From assembly GCA_002007465.1 (NCBI GenBank), contig LNAC01000230.1:748447-812446 (forward strand): DNA of 64,000 nucleotides, in the 5' to 3' direction. How positions within the stretch are numbered: the first letter of the stretch is position 1; the number at the start of each line of letters is the position of its first letter. A program made the translations under genes and the position numbers. The notes under the pieces are model-generated. The model searched no databases. It saw nothing but the letters and a program-made list of their open reading frames with translations, and had not been told where the DNA came from. Positions 59,624 through 64,000 of the stretch are shown here, in pieces. The stretch is from Ailurus styani. Its lineage: Eukaryota; Chordata; Mammalia; Carnivora; Ailuridae.

Positions 59624-59672
<49 letters not shown>
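59624..59672. repeat. (CA)n microsatellite
   Basis: About 23 uninterrupted CA units. Confidence 0.97.
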
Positions 59673-59676
<4 letters not shown>

Positions 59677-60044
59677 CCACAACCTTCGTTGGCTGATTTG
59701 TGGGAAATCTATGAGTTCTCTTTATTGCTTCCTTGATAAAGGGGTGTTAGAGGCTCGAGATCGCTCAACAAACACAACCAGAACAATGTTAATTTAGAGC
59801 AAAAGGAAAGTGTTTGAAAAGTGCACACTTCTTCCTTTCGTCATCACTATGGCTACATTTTTAAAAAAATGGAATGATTCTAATTTCTCCCCAAAGTCTC
59901 CATTTTCACTGTGGCTGACAGAACCCACTCAACACAGGTTTCATGGTATATAGAGGGCAGAGCCCTCAGCTGGACATCCTGAGACCAGGCCCCAAGGCTT
60001 CTTCGGTGTGATTAGCTGAAGTACCTTGCTAGTAGGGTACAAAT

Positions 60045-60195
60045 ATTAGAAGATTGGGATTCTAGGCTGACCTCTGCTACTAACCAGATGCATGTGTTTG
60101 GGAAAGTGGCTGACCCTTCTTGAGTCTTAGTGTCCTTATCTGTTCAGCAAAAGAGTTGGTCTCCTGTAAAGTGTGTTCTGGTAGAACATGAAAAT
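60045..60195 (+). mobile_element. MIR fragment
   Basis: CTAGGCTGACCTCTGCTACT, ATGTGTTTGGGAAAGTGGCT and CTTGAGTCTTAGTGTCCTTA. Confidence 0.65.
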
Positions 60196-60884
60196 TCATA
60201 ATGGCTCCTTGTCACTACCATGTATGATCAGCCTTGACAGTTCAAGTGCTGGTTAGGAACAGCCCAATGGGTCACCAAATGGATTGATTCTGGCATGATG
60301 TGTTCAACGGAATAACAGATTCATGTCACCAAAGGGAACCAAATGCGTGGTTAAATGTAGTGGCCTGGCCTGGCTAGTCATGGGTCAACCTCTGCAAAAC
60401 CTATGCTTCCTATCAGAGTTATGGCTCTGCGCTGAGTATTTCTTTCTGCCTTGTCAATTGGGCTCATTTGTTGGCTTGGAGGAAAGTGCACGTATCTCCC
60501 TGAAAGTCATTGCCAGGGCAGTCTGGCTCTGCTGTTCAGATCTATCCCATTCCATCTGTTCCTTCCTGAAACAGAGGGCTGGTTACCCAGCTTCAGATCC
60601 AAGCAATGAAACAGAGTGAGCAGAAGCAACACAACTTTCAAGCTGTAGGTTTCTTAAGCTACTCTGCATGCTTCACTACATCTCAGTTGGCCCCTGATGC
60701 ATTGAAGTCCCCCCAAAAGGGCAGAATTGGCCATTTGGTTTTAGTTTTTACCTAATTCACAGCTCCAACTTGTTCTTATCAATGTTAGGGGATTTTGCCC
60801 ACCTTCGTGACTACTTTGCATTTTCCTTTTCTGACCTAGCCTTGCTACCTGAGGAGAAAGTGGGCAAATGAAAGGGTTCAGGGC

Positions 60885-61145
60885 TCACTTCACAGAAGCC
60901 TTCATTGATATCCCCACATGACGTCTTCCCCACTGCAGCCCTGACACTGTTTAAGGGTGACTATTTGGGCTCCAACTGTAGTAGCTTGTGACTGCTTCAC
61001 TGTAAATACCATCTTGTCATCCTGACCCCTCTCCTCTCTACAAAGAGACTGTGAGCTCCTTGAAGGCACATATTATATCTTGTATTTATCTATTAGACTC
61101 CAGGGTTTGGCACAATGGCAAAAATAAACCCTCAATATATTTCAA
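60885..61145 (+). mobile_element. L2 3' fragment
   Basis: CTCACTTCACAGAAGCCTTC, GAGACTGTGAGCTCCTTGAA and CCAGGGTTTGGCACAATGGC. Confidence 0.75.
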
Positions 61146-61234
61146 CTGTCTTAAAGAAATTAAATTAAAAAAATCAGTATACCCAAATTGTCCATCTGAG
61201 GACCCCCCCATGGAGGCATCTTCTATCCTTTCCA

Positions 61235-61385
61235 ATTTCCTCATGTATAAAACAGAAATAATAATAATAGTGCTTATTTCATAAGTTTCTGGTGGTTGAG
61301 GATTAAGGAGACAAAACTGTCAAGCACTCAATATGGAGGTTGGCTCAGAGTGCTCACTCAACACATATTAGTTATGGTTCCTCGC
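61235..61385 (+). mobile_element. MIR fragment
   Basis: CCTCATGTATAAAACAGAAA, GTTGAGGATTAAGGAGACAA and AGTGCTCACTCAACACATAT. Confidence 0.7.
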
Positions 61386-63529
61386 AGGCACGATGTGTAT
61401 CAGAGGCAACTTTAATTCTGCATTTTTTGTGTCTTCAAAAAACAAGAGACCTAATTTCTTTTCAGAGAAGAAAGGGCCATGCCTTCTATCTCCCAGCCTG
61501 TTTCCAGCGTCAAAATAAAAACTGTTCCACATCACACTGTCATTAGGTCAAGTAACATGAGAAACCCAGCAGAACGGCAGCCTGGATGCTGCCTGTTGTG
61601 ACAGTGCATCATGGGAAAAGCTCCAGGGTGCAGACATCTACCTCCCTACACTGCACACCGCCCCATGCTCCCAAACCAAGGAAGTACATAGGAAATAACT
61701 AAGCTCTCCAAATTACAACACATGTGCCTAATAGCAATACGCTGGTGTAGAAAGTGTGAAAAGGGCCCCCAAACAGTCTTACCATATTGAGACTGCTCTC
61801 TACTGCTCCTGTTAACACAGAGAGCCTGAGATAGGAGAAAATGTGCAGAGAAATCATTTTTAAAACCTCCCAAAAGCTGAAGGCACCTAAGTCGGATCAA
61901 GGGACCCGGCACACATATTCACAAAGAGGATATTGGAGAATTTTTTGGTTTTCATTAATAATCAACAAAAATAATGAAGAATTACAAGGAACTCCCTCAA
62001 TCCCTGAGTCATATACATGGCCAATAAAAGGCACCTAGCTCAGAATGTGCGAAGAGGGAGGTCCTCATAGTGGCAGAAGCTTGGGATGTGTCCAAATACA
62101 GCAAGTGTGCTAGAAGATCACATTTATCCACTTAAGAATGTATTTGTGCAGGCCTCCGACTGTTCACAACCTGGGTATGGTATCATGTGTTCATTCTCTG
62201 TCATCTGAACCCAAACTTGGCCAATGTTCCCTTTGCAGCTCACGCTGAGATTCTTCACTCTAAAGGTAAGAGACTCGGTCCCAGCAAAACCAAAAGAAAC
62301 CAAACAGTGCCCCTTTCAAAGTGTAATGCAATCACAAACATCCTTCGTGATAAATCAGGGTCTAATAAATGGAGACTGTGCCCTGCAGTTGTCAAGGGGA
62401 CAGGTGCACACAAGGGCCCCAGACGTGGCCCGCCATTTCTGTAAGTGTGGTGGTGAAAGCAACTCTCCAGTGCTTTATCTGATCACTGAGAAGCACATGC
62501 TGACGGTGAATCGGGACTCATTTGGAAATGGTCATCTGCTTGGGACTGTGTGCATCAATTCCCTTCCTTCATCATTTATACAGCATTTTGATTGTGGTGT
62601 GGGTGATAAATAACTGAAACGAGTTTTAAGTGCTTGGAGATTTAGTCTTATGTCTTCACCACCACTTTCTATATTCTCTTAGACCACATTCGACTTTATA
62701 GGCAAACTTGAAATGGTATTCAGGAGGAGAAGAAAAGGGAAAAAAAAGGCAGCCAACAGATCTTTCACTTTGGGAATTGAATATAAGATCATATTCAAAG
62801 TGCAGCATTTATGGTCCGACACTGAATACATAAAATATATGACCATTACAAATTCACCTTTCATTGCAAAGCCATGCTCTTGTAGTGACATAGCTTGTTG
62901 CTAGATTAGAGCTTTTAGCATGATGAAGACATCTTTCATCTTCTCCCAAATGCAGGCTGGGTACACCTGGGCTGTATCTCTGCCTGTCACAGTGCCCTAC
63001 ACCACTGAGAGACATAGCCTACAGAGAACCCAAGTCATTCACCAGAGGGCTGCAGCCACTTTGGAGGGGAAGACCCTAATCGGAGGTATGTCACCTGCAT
63101 GGGACCACATTGTTACCGCCATGCTCTGCTGAATCCAATTCGCTGGATCAGCCAGGGCTGTTTTCTGGAATTAACCCAAAGAGGTCAATCAAACATCACA
63201 GATACTCAGCCAATACAAGTTTTGGCAATACCACAAAGACAGTTGCATGTAGGACATGGTACATGCTGGTTATTAGGAAAAGAATATACATACCACATAA
63301 ATCAGTAATATGGTTACAATGGAAATGTGCTTAAATCAGGACATTCGTGGAATGGTTTTCCAGACTTTTCCAACTCAATCCTAAACCTTAATGTATGGGT
63401 CAAAGACAGATTTCCATGGATTTTGTAACCCATACAATGACGAATCAGTGCTGTTGCTTCTTTCTTTAATTTTTGAAACACATAGTCCAAATCTTGTTTT
63501 GCTTTAACTCCTTGCCTTTCACACTCAGT
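61386..63529. other. Intronic unique sequence
   Basis: No repeat class could be named by eye and no exon was recognised. Frames at 62224-62613 + and 63314-63592 - lack known domains. Confidence 0.4.
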
Positions 63530-63690
63530 CCAACTTTCCTGTCCCTCTCCTCTTGCATCTTTGGTCTTTCGTATACCCAATATTTTTGACACATGCTTTA
63601 CTCATTTACGTTCCCCAGTGACTAGCCCAGTGCGAGGCACATGGAAGGTGTTCCACAAATCTTTGTTGAATGAGCATGAATGAATGACAA
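63530..63690 (+). mobile_element. L2 3' end
   Basis: GTGACTAGCCCAGTGCGAGG, CACATGGAAGGTGTTCCACA and TCTTTGTTGAATGAGCATGA are the closing L2 motif. Confidence 0.7.
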
Positions 63691-63929
63691 GATGAAGACA
63701 GCGTAAGGCTTGGTGATTGCTATGTTAAATGTACATGGACACTTTTCACTTACTTCCCACTCTTAGATGCGTTCCGGGCCTTTGTGGATGATGGAGAGTT
63801 GGCGCCTGGATTAGTGTTTGGAGAACCCCGTCTATCCTTACTATACCCACAGAAGGAATAGAAAAAAATATATACAACGATGACCACAGAGACAAAAAGC
63901 AATTAGTCATTTCATTTAAATACTTTCAA

Positions 63930-64000
63930 GCTCAGTCTCTCTCCCCCCACCGTCTCCTCTCTCTCTCCCTCCCTCTCTCTCTCTCTCTCTCTCTTTTTCT
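63930..64000. repeat. (CT)n pyrimidine tract at the window edge
   Basis: CT-rich run with CCCTCCCTCTCTCTCTCTCT; it continues beyond the window and could be the TC-rich part of a further SINE cut by the edge. Confidence 0.85.

Larger units (their letters stand above)
26885..64000 (-). other. HS6ST2: Presumed last intron of HS6ST2 (partial)
   Basis: Everything to the right of the acceptor is upstream of the last exon on the gene strand. I looked for the preceding exon, expected from the family to encode residues near the SGK/NF junction with a GT donor, and did not recognise it. The block is rich in interspersed repeats and microsatellites and has no coding segment I can support. Calling the whole block one intron is inference from the known large-intron structure of mammalian HS6ST2. 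Confidence 0.7.

Overview
This window is mammalian nuclear DNA, not microbial. It is dense in tRNA-derived carnivore SINEs (CAN-SINE/SINEC). Most of the younger copies carry a long TC-rich segment of the 'CTGCCTGCCTCTCTGCCTAC' type, then AAATAAATAAA and an A-tail. That points to a caniform carnivore, most likely a mustelid or close relative; the family-level call is an inference from SINE type only. Older mammalian repeats (MIR, L2, CR1/L3, L1M, MER5A and MaLR LTR relics) and many CA/TG microsatellites fill much of the rest.

Only one protein-coding segment can be supported: the terminal coding exon of HS6ST2 (heparan-sulfate 6-O-sulfotransferase 2), on the minus strand at 26002-26884. It has a clear AG acceptor at its 5' edge and a TAA stop. 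It encodes 293 residues: the C-terminal part of the sulfotransferase domain, starting just before the RDPVSRYLSEW segment, and a Gln/Asn/Ser-rich tail ending in a ...GSVEKWR C-terminus. To its left is a repeat-poor stretch of about 2.2 kb that I read as the 3' UTR, ending near an AATAAA at 23803-23808 (minus). A MaLR-type LTR lies immediately beyond.

Layout: 1 to about 23.78 kb is intergenic DNA downstream of the gene, made of repeats and unremarkable unique sequence. From 23.78 to 26.0 kb is the putative 3' UTR and from 26.0 to 26.88 kb the exon. From 26.885 to 64 kb is what I interpret as part of the last large intron (the gene reads right to left); no further HS6ST2 exon was recognised there. 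Human HS6ST2 is X-linked with very large introns, so this arrangement is expected.

No complete novel gene system is visible. The most unusual structure is a nearly perfect 44-bp inverted repeat with a 30-nt loop at 28129-28246, inside the presumed intron about 1.2 kb upstream of the exon. Other points of interest are a 21-bp 'SINE tail only' insertion with a 17-bp target-site duplication, an L1 whose 5' part is inverted against an ORF2 fragment, the low-complexity coding repeat in the HS6ST2 tail, and several SINEs with perfect target-site duplications that look young.
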